A stretch of DNA of 64,000 nt from Acidobacteriota bacterium (GTDB taxonomy: Bacteria; Acidobacteriota; Blastocatellia; Pyrinomonadales; Pyrinomonadaceae). The translations under genes were made by a program, and so were the position numbers. The stretch spans positions 124,001 through 188,000 of the forward strand of contig JADJBB010000004.1 of assembly GCA_016703965.1 (NCBI GenBank), given 5' to 3'. The notes below the pieces were generated by a model. It did no database searches. It saw only the letters and a list, made by a program, of their open reading frames with translations, and was not told the DNA's origin. Shown in pieces: positions 53,664 to 61,690 of the stretch (position 1 is its first letter; the number at the start of each line of letters is the position of its first letter).

Positions 53664-53669
53664 AATAAA

Positions 53670-54443
53670 CTACTTAACTCCGCCGAAACGCCGGTCCCGT
53701 TTCTGGTAGTCCAATATTGCCTCAAATATCCCAGGCCGGCGGAAATCGGGAAACAGCGTCGGCGTTATGTAGATCTCGCTGTACGCTAACTGCCAGAGTA
53801 GAAAGTTCGAGATGCGAAATTCGCCGCTGGTTCGGATCAGCAGATCGACCTCCGGCAGGCCGTGGGTATATAGGTTTCGCTCTATGTCGGCCTCGGTCAG
53901 GTGGTCGATCACGTCATTTCGCCGCTCGATATCGGCAAAGGCGAGGCGTGCAGCACGGACGATCTCGGCTCTGGCTCCGTAATTAAGAGCGACGTTCATG
54001 ACCATGCCGGTGTTTTCGGCGGTCATCTGCTCGGCTCTGGAGATCTCCTTACGGACGTTTTCAAACAGTCCGTCGATATCTCCGATCGCTCTGAATCGAA
54101 TATTATTTTGGTGAACTTCTTTGAGATCGGTGCGAATGTAGCGAATAAGCATCCGCATCAGCCCTTTGATCTCGTCCTGCGGTCGCTTCCAATTCTCAGT
54201 GGAAAACGCGTAAAGCGTCACCGCCTTGATCTCAAGCCGCGTACACGTATCGATGATCGCCCGAACCGATTTAGCTCCTTCGCGATGGCCGAATATCCGT
54301 GGCCGGCCCTGATGTTTTGCCCACCGGCCGTTGCCGTCCATGATAACAGCGATATGCCGGGGCATCCGCGCCGGATCGATCCCCGCCAAAAGACGCTCTT
54401 CGGCAGAATTCGGTTTAATTATCCCGGCAAAATTCTCGTGCAT
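53670..54443 (-). CDS. uppS: Isoprenyl transferase (undecaprenyl diphosphate synthase)
   Basis: UppS condenses isopentenyl units onto farnesyl diphosphate to make the C55 lipid carrier for cell-wall synthesis. The 257-residue cis-prenyltransferase has the start IAVIMDGNGRWAKHQGRPR (catalytic D36), AVTLYAFSTENWKRPQDEI, and the C-terminal LIRTSGEFRISNFLLWQLAY and YSEIYITPTLFPDF blocks. The family F repeat lies just upstream. Confidence 0.95.
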   Translation of the reverse strand: MHENFAGIIKPNSAEERLLAGIDPARMPRHIAVIMDGNGRWAKHQGRPRIFGHREGAKSVRAIIDTCTRLEIKAVTLYAFSTENWKRPQDEIKGLMRMLIRYIRTDLKEVHQNNIRFRAIGDIDGLFENVRKEISRAEQMTAENTGMVMNVALNYGARAEIVRAARLAFADIERRNDVIDHLTEADIERNLYTHGLPEVDLLIRTSGEFRISNFLLWQLAYSEIYITPTLFPDFRRPGIFEAILDYQKRDRRFGGVK

Positions 54444-54454
54444 CGTGCATTTCT

Positions 54455-54527
54455 TAACAACGGATTTACGCGGATTAGCACGGATTTAATGAAATTAATC
54501 TGTGTAGATCCGTGTTAATCCGTTGTT
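54455..54527. repeat. Inverted repeat, family F (ACGGATT units)
   Basis: Left arm 54455-54487 (AACAACGGATTTACGCGGAT...) and right arm 54497-54527 (...GATCCGTGTTAATCCGTTGT) are inverted. GGATT units in the left arm are spaced exactly 10 bp. It matches the repeat at 42705-42804 and fills the gap between uppS and the DUF952 gene, overlapping its last stop base. Confidence 0.82.
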
Positions 54528-54823
54528 CAAATCCTTTTCTCGAACGTTCGAATAATTGCGTCTCGATTTATCGGCCCGTAAATATGCGGATAGATCCCGC
54601 TATCGGTTGACGGTTCCTTTATCATCCGCGACATTAGCCGGTCGCTCTCGATCTCGAGTATAACCACGCTTTCGACGCCTGAGTAATATCGTCCGATCAC
54701 GCCGTCGAGCTGTTCCTCGAAGCTGCAATGAATAAACCCTTCAACAGCCAAACTCGCGTGCCGGTAAAGCCCCGTATCAAAAGCCGCCCAAACTTCCGGT
54801 AAAACTATGTGGTAAATGAGCAT
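54527..54823 (-). CDS. DUF952 family protein
   Basis: A 98-residue protein with MLIYHIVLPEVWAAFDTG, the family's FIHCSFEEQLDGVI block (His and Cys conserved) and PHIYGPINRDAIIRTFEK. DUF952 proteins are of unknown function, possibly ADP-ribosyl-fold enzymes. The start at 54823 is used; the longer frame begins in the family A element. Transcribed toward uppS. Confidence 0.85.
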   Translation of the reverse strand: MLIYHIVLPEVWAAFDTGLYRHASLAVEGFIHCSFEEQLDGVIGRYYSGVESVVILEIESDRLMSRMIKEPSTDSGIYPHIYGPINRDAIIRTFEKRI

Positions 54824-54829
54824 TCCGTC

Positions 54830-54925
54830 GGAACGCAGGCTGCCAGCCTGCGTGTGTCCGGTTCGCCGATCGCGCGTTGCCGGCAATTTCCTTTGCGTGA
54901 AACGCAGGCTGGCAGCCTGCGTTCC
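54830..54925. repeat. Palindromic element, family A (truA-DUF952 spacer)
   Basis: GGAACGCAGGCTGCCAGCCT.. (54830-54852) and the inverted ACGCAGGCTGGCAGCCTGCG.. (54901-54925) flank a central TTGCCGGCAATTTCCT (54878-54893). The centre matches the one in the element at 6405-6512. It lies 5 bp before the truA stop side and fills the whole spacer. Confidence 0.88.
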
Positions 54926-54930
54926 GGCAC

Positions 54931-55683
54931 TTAATCGTACTCGACCTTATGCAGCGTCAGCCCCTGTGCCGATGCCGTTTTGCCTGCCAGGTCGCGGTTG
55001 CCGGTGACGATCGCCGTCTGAATTGTATCACTATCTTTTTCGCCACGCCCGACCTCGAGCATCGTGCCGACGATCGAGCGGACCATGTACCGCAGAAAAC
55101 CTGTCGCTGATATGCGAAACTCGATCATCACGCCCTGCGCCTGATCGTTCCACCTCGATTCCACGGTAAAATCGAGCACGTTTCGGACCCGCGAATCGCC
55201 GTCGGATTTCGCTGATGCGAACGCCGTCCAGTCATGCTCGCCGAGGAACAAACGAGCCGCTTCGTTCATCCTAGCCACGTCGAGCGGCCTTGTTTCGTGG
55301 TGGGCAAACCGCCGCCAAAATGGTGACATCACCGGAGCATTCACCACGCGGTAAATATACGTTTTGCGCTTCGCCGAGAATCGGGCGTGAAACTCGTCCG
55401 GAGCCTTTTCTGCTTTCATTATCCTGATGTCTCGCCACAGATTGCCGTTGATCGCGTGCTTGAGCCGCTCGGGCGTGAATTTGCTGTGCAGATGAACATT
55501 CGCAACCTGTCCCTCAGCATGAACACCTGCGTCCGTTCGCCCTGAGCCAACAACCGCGACATCCATGTCAGCGATCATTCCGATCACACGCTCCAGTTCG
55601 CCCTGGATCGTCCGGTCGTTTTCCTGCACCTGCCAGCCGTGAAAGTCGGTGCCGTCGTATTGAATGAGAAGTCTGTAGTTCAT
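54931..55683 (-). CDS. truA: tRNA pseudouridine(38-40) synthase
   Basis: TruA converts uridines 38-40 of tRNA anticodon stems to pseudouridine. The 250-residue protein has LLIQYDGTDFHGWQVQEN (5-22), the catalytic Asp (about D51) in GSGRTDAGVHAEGQV, and RFSAKRKTYIYRVVN and FLRYMVRSIVGTMLEVG near the C-terminus. Its start abuts the ASCH gene stop (no gap), so the two are coupled. Confidence 0.95.
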   Translation of the reverse strand: MNYRLLIQYDGTDFHGWQVQENDRTIQGELERVIGMIADMDVAVVGSGRTDAGVHAEGQVANVHLHSKFTPERLKHAINGNLWRDIRIMKAEKAPDEFHARFSAKRKTYIYRVVNAPVMSPFWRRFAHHETRPLDVARMNEAARLFLGEHDWTAFASAKSDGDSRVRNVLDFTVESRWNDQAQGVMIEFRISATGFLRYMVRSIVGTMLEVGRGEKDSDTIQTAIVTGNRDLAGKTASAQGLTLHKVEYD

Positions 55684-56142
55684 TTAAGGATACAAGAGCT
55701 TAAAACGCTCGCAGCAAACGAGTGATGTTTCGTCAAAATCGATCTCGAGCTGGGCTGCCTCCTGCGAGAAATACTTCCAGTGGACATCACGCCAATATTC
55801 CAGCGTCTGATCACCCTCGCCTTCATCTGATGCAAATTGCGGATCAACATCATTGAACGGCAGATGCCTGATCTCCGTTGTTTGGATCACACACATCGGA
55901 GCTCCCGCAAGATCAGTGACAACGCTGTAACCATCAGCGATCGGAGCCTCGTCCGGTATTATCTCATTTACCGCAACGAGGCTCGCGGTCGCAAATTTCT
56001 TGCCGGAAATGACCAATTCAGCAAGCTCCCTCGCCATTTCCGCCGTGTTACCAAAGCACCAAACTTGAAAAGGCTCGGCCCTCGGTATCGACGGGTTTAG
56101 TAAAAGAAAGTCGTTCCAGAATTTCTGAACCTCAGATGTCAT
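55684..56142 (-). CDS. ASCH domain protein
   Basis: A 152-residue protein with an ASCH (PUA-like) RNA-binding fold: FQVWCFGNTAEMARELAELV, then GKKFATASLV, YSVVTDLAGAPMCVIQTTEI and FNDVDPQFASDEGEGDQTLE, followed by WRDVHWKYFS. ASCH proteins include amidohydrolases acting on acetylated cytidine (YqfB). Its stop abuts the truA start and its start overlaps pyrE by 4 bp, so it is probably co-transcribed with both. Confidence 0.85.
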   Translation of the reverse strand: MTSEVQKFWNDFLLLNPSIPRAEPFQVWCFGNTAEMARELAELVISGKKFATASLVAVNEIIPDEAPIADGYSVVTDLAGAPMCVIQTTEIRHLPFNDVDPQFASDEGEGDQTLEYWRDVHWKYFSQEAAQLEIDFDETSLVCCERFKLLYP

Positions 56143-56702
56143 GACTTGCGGCTACCGGGTTTTACAGCTTCAAGCCCGTCGGCACACATCGGACAGCTGT
56201 CTGTAGAAAAGCTAGGAACATCGAGACTGACGAGCGAGATCCGCGGCACGCCGACATCTGCGGTTCTATTTGAGCGATCAATTATCGAAGCGGCAGCGAC
56301 AACCTTCGCTCCGCAACTTTGCAGTGCCGCGATGCATTCACGCGTTGATCCGCCGGTCGTGATGACGTCTTCGACGACGAGAATTCGTTCTCCGGGCGAA
56401 ACAGTAAACCCTCGCCGAACTGTCATCACACCTTCCTGACGCTCTGTCCAGATGAATCTTTTTCCTAGTGCCTGAGCAGTCGCAAATCCGATCACGAGCC
56501 CACCGATCGCCGGCGACGCGACCGTGTCGATCTCGTCTGCCGAATAATGTGCCGCTATCTCTTTACCGAACGCGGCCGCATCGTCAGGATGCTGCAGGGC
56601 AAGAGCACATTGCAGATATTTCGGGCTGTGCAGGCCGCTCGATAAAATAAAATGCCCATCGAGCAAGGCATTGGTTTCCGTGAAACGTTTGAGAACATCC
56701 AT
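56139..56702 (-). CDS. pyrE: Orotate phosphoribosyltransferase
   Basis: PyrE makes OMP from orotate and PRPP, the fifth step of pyrimidine synthesis. The 187-residue protein has HFILSSGLHSPKYLQCALAL at the N-terminus, the orotate-binding FIWTERQEG, and the PRPP-binding motif ILVVEDVITTGGST (about 107-120). It has a four-Cys-like pair near the C-terminus (SCPMC), unusual but seen in some OPRTs. It is divergent from an exonuclease gene across 69 bp. Confidence 0.93.
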   Translation of the reverse strand: MDVLKRFTETNALLDGHFILSSGLHSPKYLQCALALQHPDDAAAFGKEIAAHYSADEIDTVASPAIGGLVIGFATAQALGKRFIWTERQEGVMTVRRGFTVSPGERILVVEDVITTGGSTRECIAALQSCGAKVVAAASIIDRSNRTADVGVPRISLVSLDVPSFSTDSCPMCADGLEAVKPGSRKS

Positions 56703-56771
56703 TCGATATAGACTAACTCAACACTCCTTCCGACTCAATAAACTCAGGAATTTCTGCTAGACTTTTAATCA

Positions 56772-57593
56772 ATGACGCCGTACCCGAATCTGATCTCTGA
56801 GTCGCTCCTGATCAACGAAACCGTCGCTCTGCTCCGCTCGTTCGGCGGTAAGGCTTCGGCTGTCAGCGTGGTCGATTTTGTTATGAAGATCCGCAAGCCC
56901 GACCGCAATCTTGCCAGATTACTCGCCGCGGACATGATCGCGGGCGATCCTCGCTTGAGGATCGATGGCGACATGGTCGAGCTTTGCGATGACGAATTCG
57001 AGGGCCGGGAGTTGATGGAGACAGAATTTGTCGTTTTCGATCTCGAAACCACCGGAGCCAAAGCTCCGCCCTGCCGCATCACGGAGATCGGTGCGTACCG
57101 AGTAAAGGACGGTAAGGTTCAAGAGGAGTTTCAAACGCTCGTAAACCCGGAGACACCGATCCCGCCGTTCATTACTTCGCTGACAGGAATTAGCGACGAA
57201 ATGGTTCGCCATGCTCCGTTGTTTGCGGATGTAGCGTACGATTTTCTTGATTTTATCGGTGATTCGATACTTGTCGCCCACAATTCGGGTTTTGATATGC
57301 GGTTTCTGAATCACGAGATCAGTCGCATTTTCGGCAAGTACAAGCTTCGCAATCCGTGCCTCTGTACAGTGCAGCTTTCCCGAAAACTGCTGCCCGACAT
57401 CCTGAATCACAAATTGAAGACCGTCGCCGAGCACTACGAGATCGAACTGGTAAATCATCACCGCGCCAGCGCCGACGCCTATGCGACCGCCCATATTTTC
57501 GTGAATCTACTAACAAAACTGAACGAGAACGGCGTTAACGACCTCGCCGCGATAAGAGGTTTGGGCTCGCGAAAGCATCGGTATGTGAGATAG
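56772..57593 (+). CDS. DEDDh 3'-5' exonuclease (DNA polymerase III epsilon-like)
   Basis: A 273-residue protein. The N-terminal 80 residues form a small helical domain (INETVALLRSFGGKASAVSV...) that may bind DNA. The exonuclease core has D90 and E92 (FVVFDLETTG), D175 (LVAHNSGFDMRFL), H230 and D235 (NHHRASADAYATA), the full DEDDh set. Similar proteins occur as DinG-fused or stand-alone proofreading/repair nucleases. Function as a proofreader is inference. Confidence 0.9.
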   Translation: MTPYPNLISESLLINETVALLRSFGGKASAVSVVDFVMKIRKPDRNLARLLAADMIAGDPRLRIDGDMVELCDDEFEGRELMETEFVVFDLETTGAKAPPCRITEIGAYRVKDGKVQEEFQTLVNPETPIPPFITSLTGISDEMVRHAPLFADVAYDFLDFIGDSILVAHNSGFDMRFLNHEISRIFGKYKLRNPCLCTVQLSRKLLPDILNHKLKTVAEHYEIELVNHHRASADAYATAHIFVNLLTKLNENGVNDLAAIRGLGSRKHRYVR

Positions 57594-57601
57594 CCGGGCT
57601 C

Positions 57602-57757
57602 CACCGCAGAGCGGTGTGATGAATTTAGCCGTGGGTTTCAACCCACGGTCGGACGCATCGAAGTTCGCTGTCGCGTCAGCGACAATTGAGATTCAACCGT
57701 CGCTGACGCGACGCGGTTATTTTTTCCGCTTTCCGTGGGTTGAAACCCACGGCTAAA
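57602..57757. repeat. Nested palindromes, family D
   Basis: Outer palindromes TTTAGCCGTGGGTTTCAACC.. (57624-57648) and ..GAAACCCACGGCTAAA (57733-57757) are a perfect 25-bp inverted pair. Inside is GTCGCGTCAGCGAC (57670-57683) with GTCGCTGACGCGAC (57699-57712), loop AATTGAGATTCAACC. The loop is the reverse complement of that at 14060-14280. A short CACCGC-AGA-GCGGTG hairpin precedes it. It lies in the gap before queF. Confidence 0.88.
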
Positions 57758-57828
57758 TTCGTTAAATCGCTACGCGATGAAGAGTTAAAACTCCGAATTC
57801 TGAAGGTGGAACTCCAAACTAGAAAATT

Positions 57829-58251
57829 ATGTTAGACGAAAGAATGCCTGAGGGCGTCAATAAACAGCAATTAGACATCCGCCCTACTCCGCGTGAGGAA
57901 ATGGGCTTGTTCCCGCTCGACGCGTTTCCGTATGAGTTTGTGGGTAAAGAGATCTGGGTCGAATTCGATATGCCGGAGTTTACGGCGATCTGCCCTTTCT
58001 CAGATTTCCCGGATTTCGGCGTGATCAGGCTCAAATACGTGCCGAACAAGCTCTGCGTCGAGCTAAAAAGCCTCAAGCTTTATATCAATTCATTCCGCGA
58101 CGTAAAGATCTTTCACGAACACGTCGTCAACGTCATCCTCGAGGACTTCGTCGCCGCCTGCGACCCGCTAAAGGTCGAGATCGAGGGCGATTATCACGTG
58201 CGCGGCAATATCAAAACGGTTGTGCGTGCGAGTTACACAAAGCCTGCTTAA
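57829..58251 (+). CDS. queF: NADPH-dependent 7-cyano-7-deazaguanine reductase
   Basis: QueF reduces preQ0 to preQ1 for queuosine synthesis in tRNA. The 140-residue single-domain form has FTAICPFSDFPDFGVIRLKY with the nucleophile C55 and D62, and the signature ELKSLKLY (78-85), then FHEHVV (H96). Both are diagnostic. No other que genes are adjacent. It is convergent with a Crp/Fnr gene, overlapping 4 bp at the stops. Confidence 0.93.
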   Translation: MLDERMPEGVNKQQLDIRPTPREEMGLFPLDAFPYEFVGKEIWVEFDMPEFTAICPFSDFPDFGVIRLKYVPNKLCVELKSLKLYINSFRDVKIFHEHVVNVILEDFVAACDPLKVEIEGDYHVRGNIKTVVRASYTKPA

Positions 58252-58931
58252 TTCGCCGCGATAAATCCATAACAAGTGCAGGCGAGGCCTTCGAGCGTTT
58301 TGCGGTCGATGACCGTTACATGGCCGCGGACGTAGCTGATCAGCTTCTGCTTTTGCAGTATCCCGGCGGCCTTGTTTACGGCTTCGCGTCTAACGCCGAG
58401 CATGTAGGAGAGAAACTCCTGCGTAACCTGAAAGTCTTCGGACCGCATGCGGTCCTGCGTCATCAGCAGCCAGCGGGCAAGGCGCGATTCGATGGAGTGA
58501 AATCGCGTACACACAGCCGAACGCGATATCTGCATTAGCATCGAATACGTAAACAAACGCATGATCCGCGGCAGTTCATCGCTGAAAGCGCATTCTGCGT
58601 TAAAATTCTTCGCCGTCATCCTCTGAGCATTCCCGCTTCCCTGCACTACGGCTCGATTGTTTGACAGTTTGATCCCAAGAAAGACACCCAAGGCGGCCAT
58701 GCCTTCGTTACCGACCATGGCGATCTCCATTGTTGTGGTCGGGCTCGTTGCAACCAATATCGAGATAATGCCGGTTTCGACAAAATAGACGTGCTTCATT
58801 TCCTCACCCTGATCGTAGACATTCTCGCTGTACTTCAGCTCGTAAGGTTCGAATTGAGGCCGGACGCGGTCGTAGGCAATTATCGGCAGAGCTGCGAGCA
58901 GCTTATTGGAAGATCTGGTGGTTTCTGGCAT
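58248..58931 (-). CDS. Crp/Fnr-family transcription regulator
   Basis: A 227-residue regulator. The cupin-like effector domain (about 20-135) has YDQGEEMKHVYFVETGIISI but lacks an obvious cAMP-binding RSA motif. The C-terminal HTH has VTQEFLSYMLGVRREAVNKA and VRGHVTVIDRKTLEGLACTC. Cys residues at AVCTR and CTCY are shared with the next gene. The start at 58931 has an AAGGAG RBS; the longer frame upstream is not family-like. It ends convergent with queF. Confidence 0.88.
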   Translation of the reverse strand: MPETTRSSNKLLAALPIIAYDRVRPQFEPYELKYSENVYDQGEEMKHVYFVETGIISILVATSPTTTMEIAMVGNEGMAALGVFLGIKLSNNRAVVQGSGNAQRMTAKNFNAECAFSDELPRIMRLFTYSMLMQISRSAVCTRFHSIESRLARWLLMTQDRMRSEDFQVTQEFLSYMLGVRREAVNKAAGILQKQKLISYVRGHVTVIDRKTLEGLACTCYGFIAAN

Positions 58932-59093
58932 CGGGCACTCCTTGTTCGGGCCATGTTGTAAAAACAACAGACGGCACAAGAAGTAGATCGTTAGTTCATT
59001 TCCGATGTCGAATGGTGAAATTTTCAAAGTTGACTGCTTGAACGCTATCAACTTGCGCAACCATAACAGGTGTTAACCGTTTTGTCTGTATAC

Positions 59094-59828
59094 CTATACG
59101 AAAGAGCGAGATATTCCCCGGCCGAGCAGGCGATTGTATTCGTCGTTGACGACCTTGTAACACTCGCAAACCGCATTTTCGAGGCCCGGGCGGTCTATGA
59201 TGGTCATTGTTCCCCGCACACTTTGTATTAGTTTTCGAGCCACAAGCTTTTGCGCGGCAAGCGTAACGCCCTCCCGGCGCACTCCGAGCATATTTGAGAT
59301 CAGATCGTGGGTCATCACGAGCTTGTCAGAATCCAAACGGTCGTGGCTCAGCAGAAGCCAGCGGCAAAGCTGCTGTTCGACGGAATGCAGACGGTTGCAA
59401 ACGGCAGTTTGGGAGATCTGTGCTATCAAGGCCTGCGTATAACGAAGCAACAACCTCTGAAACGGGCCGCCAAGCGTAAATTCGGCCTTCATCTCGTTCG
59501 CCCTCATTCTCAGCACATTGCCTGCGCTCTGGACGATAGCACGGTTAGTCGTCGTCTCGCCGCCCATGAACAGTTCAATTCCGAGAATGCCGTCGTTACC
59601 GACAACGCCGATCTCGGCCGTTGCCCCGTTTTCCATGATATACAACAGCGAAATGATCGCCGTCGTAGGAAAATACGTATAGTCCATCTTGGCGCCCGAC
59701 TCGTGCATCACCTTGCCCAGAGTAAGCGGTACGATCTCGAGTTTAGGCAGGATCCGTTCAAATTCACCTATCGGCAGCGAGGCCAACAAGTAGTTCTTTA
59801 AGGCATCGGTTCTTACGGCAGTCGGCAT
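59094..59828 (-). CDS. Crp/Fnr-family transcription regulator, paralogue
   Basis: A 244-residue regulator about 35% identical by eye to the downstream one. Effector domain with KVMHESGAKMDYTYFPTTAI; HTH with MTHDLISNMLGVRREGVTLA and SVRGTMTIIDRPGLENAVCE. It also ends with a C-x-C-Y motif (AVCECYKV) and has AVCNR. An 18-bp perfect palindrome with TGTGC-N6-GCACA half-sites (59929-59946) lies about 100 bp upstream. Presumably it arose by duplication with the neighbour; signals are unknown. Confidence 0.88.
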   Translation of the reverse strand: MPTAVRTDALKNYLLASLPIGEFERILPKLEIVPLTLGKVMHESGAKMDYTYFPTTAIISLLYIMENGATAEIGVVGNDGILGIELFMGGETTTNRAIVQSAGNVLRMRANEMKAEFTLGGPFQRLLLRYTQALIAQISQTAVCNRLHSVEQQLCRWLLLSHDRLDSDKLVMTHDLISNMLGVRREGVTLAAQKLVARKLIQSVRGTMTIIDRPGLENAVCECYKVVNDEYNRLLGRGISRSFV

Positions 59829-59928
59829 TTTTCCCTCTTTGTTCCGGGTCGAGTTCAGCAGCTAAATTACCTGAACGAGTTTAACTTTGTTGGAACAGGG
59901 CCAGAATACCATACCTATCCATCTTATG

Positions 59929-59946
59929 TGTGCGATATCGCACACC
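59929..59946. promoter_or_regulatory. Perfect 18-bp palindrome, candidate Crp/Fnr operator
   Basis: GTGTGCGATATCGCACAC. The half-sites TGTGC/GCACA with a 6-bp spacer resemble the CRP site TGTGA-N6-TCACA. It lies about 100 bp upstream of a Crp/Fnr gene (59828), so autoregulation is plausible. Confidence 0.6.
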
Positions 59947-60175
59947 CGTTAACAGCCGGCCAAATTGCCGGAACGCAATTATGTTTTAAGAGTGTTCGCA
60001 AGCGCACATACACGGCCGATCTTCTTTGTTTAACTAAATACATCAGCCGGAGCCGCAAGGATGAAAATTGAGTGCCATACCTTACTTGCACTCAGATAAC
60101 GCTCTCGTGTTAACCAAATTCGCTAGGCGAAGGCTGTTTTGGACAAGGGTCTTATACTGGCAGTAACGCTGCGTG

Positions 60176-60217
60176 GAAGGACGGTAGATCTTACAGGAAG
60201 CCGTCCTTCGTTTTTTT
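60176..60217 (+). terminator. Terminator-like hairpin in a leader
   Basis: GAAGGACGG (60176-60184) and CCGTCCTTC (60201-60209) form a 9-bp stem, followed by GTTTTTTT. It lies between a possible promoter and the small ORF at 60235, so it may attenuate it, or end a short RNA. Confidence 0.7.
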
Positions 60218-60234
60218 CCGCTGGAGGTTCTGAG

Positions 60235-60384
60235 ATGAAAATGATCCAGTTTTCAATGTACTACGTTAAGCTGCAGTTCACCGTTGCGTTCGGCCTGTAT
60301 CGAACCTCACTCCCGATGGATGTTAACTGGCGTTGGCGCTTCTGGCAGCAAAGGAACAACGCGCAGCACCGGCCGAATTATTAG
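60235..60384 (+). CDS. Possible 49-residue protein
   Basis: ATG at 60235 with a good GGAGG RBS (CTGGAGGTTCTGAGATG). MKMIQFSMYYVKLQFTVAFG, then LYRTSLPMDVNWRWRFWQQ. No family recognised; Trp/Tyr-rich. Could be spurious, but the RBS and the preceding leader support it. Confidence 0.35.
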   Translation: MKMIQFSMYYVKLQFTVAFGLYRTSLPMDVNWRWRFWQQRNNAQHRPNY

Positions 60385-60401
60385 AATTACTGGAGAAAAT
60401 C

Positions 60402-60674
60402 ATGCTGATCGCCGCTAATAGCCAGACTAATGGCATTCGACCTGAACGAATGAGGGGCGATAGGGCAACGAGCTACAGCAATTTTATTTCGGCGCTGGCG
60501 AAAAGGATCACGGCCAGCCGCGAGGAATCGGAGGCGGCAAAAAAGGAGATCTTTGCGGATATAAGGCGATATGCATCGAAAAGCACGGTCGCGACGACCA
60601 CAGATAGGTTCGAATCATTGATCGCTCGCCGCCGGCTGGTTCGGTTTCTGAGCATATCAGATTCGATATGCTGA
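60402..60674 (+). CDS. Possible 90-residue protein
   Basis: ATG at 60402 with GGAG six bases upstream. MLIAANSQTNGIRPERMRGD, then YSNFISALAKRITASREESE and RFESLIARRRLVRFLSIS. Basic, helical, no family recognised. It lies 17 bp after the previous small ORF. Hairpins follow at 60714-60747 (GGCGTTTAG/CTAAACGCC). The frame is also open upstream to 60327. Confidence 0.4.
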   Translation: MLIAANSQTNGIRPERMRGDRATSYSNFISALAKRITASREESEAAKKEIFADIRRYASKSTVATTTDRFESLIARRRLVRFLSISDSIC

Positions 60675-60820
60675 ATCATTTTGTACTGATCGTACTGACA
60701 AGGGGTGGAAAAGGCAGGCGTTTAGGATTAACTAAACGCCCGCCTGATCCAATTTTGGGTGGGACTGTCCAAATGAGTGCGGACAGCGTTATATGGCATG
60801 TGATGGTGCCGTAAACGGGA

Positions 60821-60848
60821 ATGCCCGGGAACTAAAAGGCCCGGGCAT
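60821..60848 (-). terminator. Hairpin after the CarD-like gene
   Basis: ATGCCCGGG (60821-60829) and CCCGGGCAT (60840-60848) form a perfect 9-bp stem about 28 bp after the stop of the CarD-like gene on the minus strand. There is no strong U-tract; weak terminator or mRNA end. Confidence 0.5.
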
Positions 60849-60875
60849 CTCAATATATTGTCTATTGGCCTGTTG

Positions 60876-61409
60876 TCAGTGGATGGCTGCCATGACAGCG
60901 GGCGATGCTAACGAACGCTTTGAACAAGCTCGCTCGACGAGGCTGACTATTTCGCTTTCTGCCGGTGTACTGCCTTTGGGGTCGGCGTTGGATATTTCGG
61001 AGATGATCAGGAATTTCGATTTCTCAAGCAATGTCTGCTCACGAAACGATAATTTCTTTTCGTGGCTCAGGAATGTGAGCATTTTGAGCACTTCGGCGGT
61101 CTGAAAAATGTCGCCCGTTCGCAGCTTTTCCGTGAACTCACGCGAACGCGTCTTCCAATCACCGGCGTACGGCTCAAAATCCTCGCCAAGCATATCGATC
61201 AGTTGCCGGCACTGCGACCTCGAGATCAGCGGGCGCAGGCCGACGCTGTCCGCATTGCATTCGGGAACGAATATCGTCGAGTTGTCGTGTAAAACGCGAA
61301 GAGTGTAACCGCTGATCGAGAGGGCCCCGAAAGCGTGCACGCTAAACTCCTCGACCTGGCAAACGCCTTGGTTCGGGTAAGCTACCTTTTGACCTATCGT
61401 TAATTGCAT
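60876..61409 (-). CDS. CarD-like transcriptional regulator
   Basis: A 177-residue protein of the CarD_CdnL_TRCF family, which binds RNA polymerase beta lobe and stabilises open complexes. The N-terminal Tudor-like domain starts MQLTIGQKVAYPNQGVCQVE and has STIFVPECNADSVGLRPLI, and the helical C-terminal part contains WKTRSREFTEKLRTGDIFQT and LTFLSHEKKLSFREQTLLEK, both typical. The start at 61409 follows family length; upstream lies an extended -10 promoter. It lies in the same region as two Crp/Fnr regulators. Confidence 0.9.
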   Translation of the reverse strand: MQLTIGQKVAYPNQGVCQVEEFSVHAFGALSISGYTLRVLHDNSTIFVPECNADSVGLRPLISRSQCRQLIDMLGEDFEPYAGDWKTRSREFTEKLRTGDIFQTAEVLKMLTFLSHEKKLSFREQTLLEKSKFLIISEISNADPKGSTPAESEIVSLVERACSKRSLASPAVMAAIH

Positions 61410-61503
61410 GACCGCTTCTCTCCCAATAACTTGAGAACGACGCGATGCGTATCGGACCAAAAACTGGAGTCCGGCGCAGGGTTGGTCTGTCAAGATTAAC
61501 GCC

Positions 61504-61512
61504 ATTATAGCA
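61504..61512 (-). promoter_or_regulatory. Extended -10 promoter of the CarD-like gene
   Basis: On the minus strand TGCTATAAT (61512-61504) is a consensus extended -10 element. No strong -35 at 17 bp (TTCCAG). It lies about 95 bp upstream of the ATG at 61409. Confidence 0.6.
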
Positions 61513-61690
61513 TGTCTCGCCCAAGACTGGAACAAAAATTTCCGTGCAAGTCCGATGCAAAAGCCCGCGCGTCAGCAAGGGTGAATCTGCAAAAAAGATC
61601 CCACATCTGTCACAAACCTCACCGTCGTGGTGTTTTCATTTCGTAACGCGATAAGCGAACAAAATATCTTACAAAAAACCGGAGGTTTCA

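Larger units (their letters stand above)
59829..60234. other. Spacer (406 bp) with CRP-like palindrome and a terminator-like hairpin
   Basis: It contains the perfect palindrome at 59929-59946, a related imperfect site (GTGTTCGCAAGCGCACA, about 59993-60009), a promoter-like TATACT at about 60153-60158, and the hairpin with U-tract at 60176-60217. No gene is convincing before 60235. Possible small RNA, ending at the terminator. Confidence 0.5.

Noticed and set aside
59829..60234. Possible riboswitch upstream of the small ORF
   Set aside because: I could not match any known aptamer core; only the terminator-like hairpin is clear.
61530..61590. Cobalamin riboswitch-like sequence (CGTGCAAGTCCGATGC then GCCCGCGCGTCAG)
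   Set aside because: It resembles part of the core (GGTG-AAAG-TCCG ... CCCGC) but lacks the ACTGT box and a convincing B12 box, and the downstream gene has no link to cobalamin.
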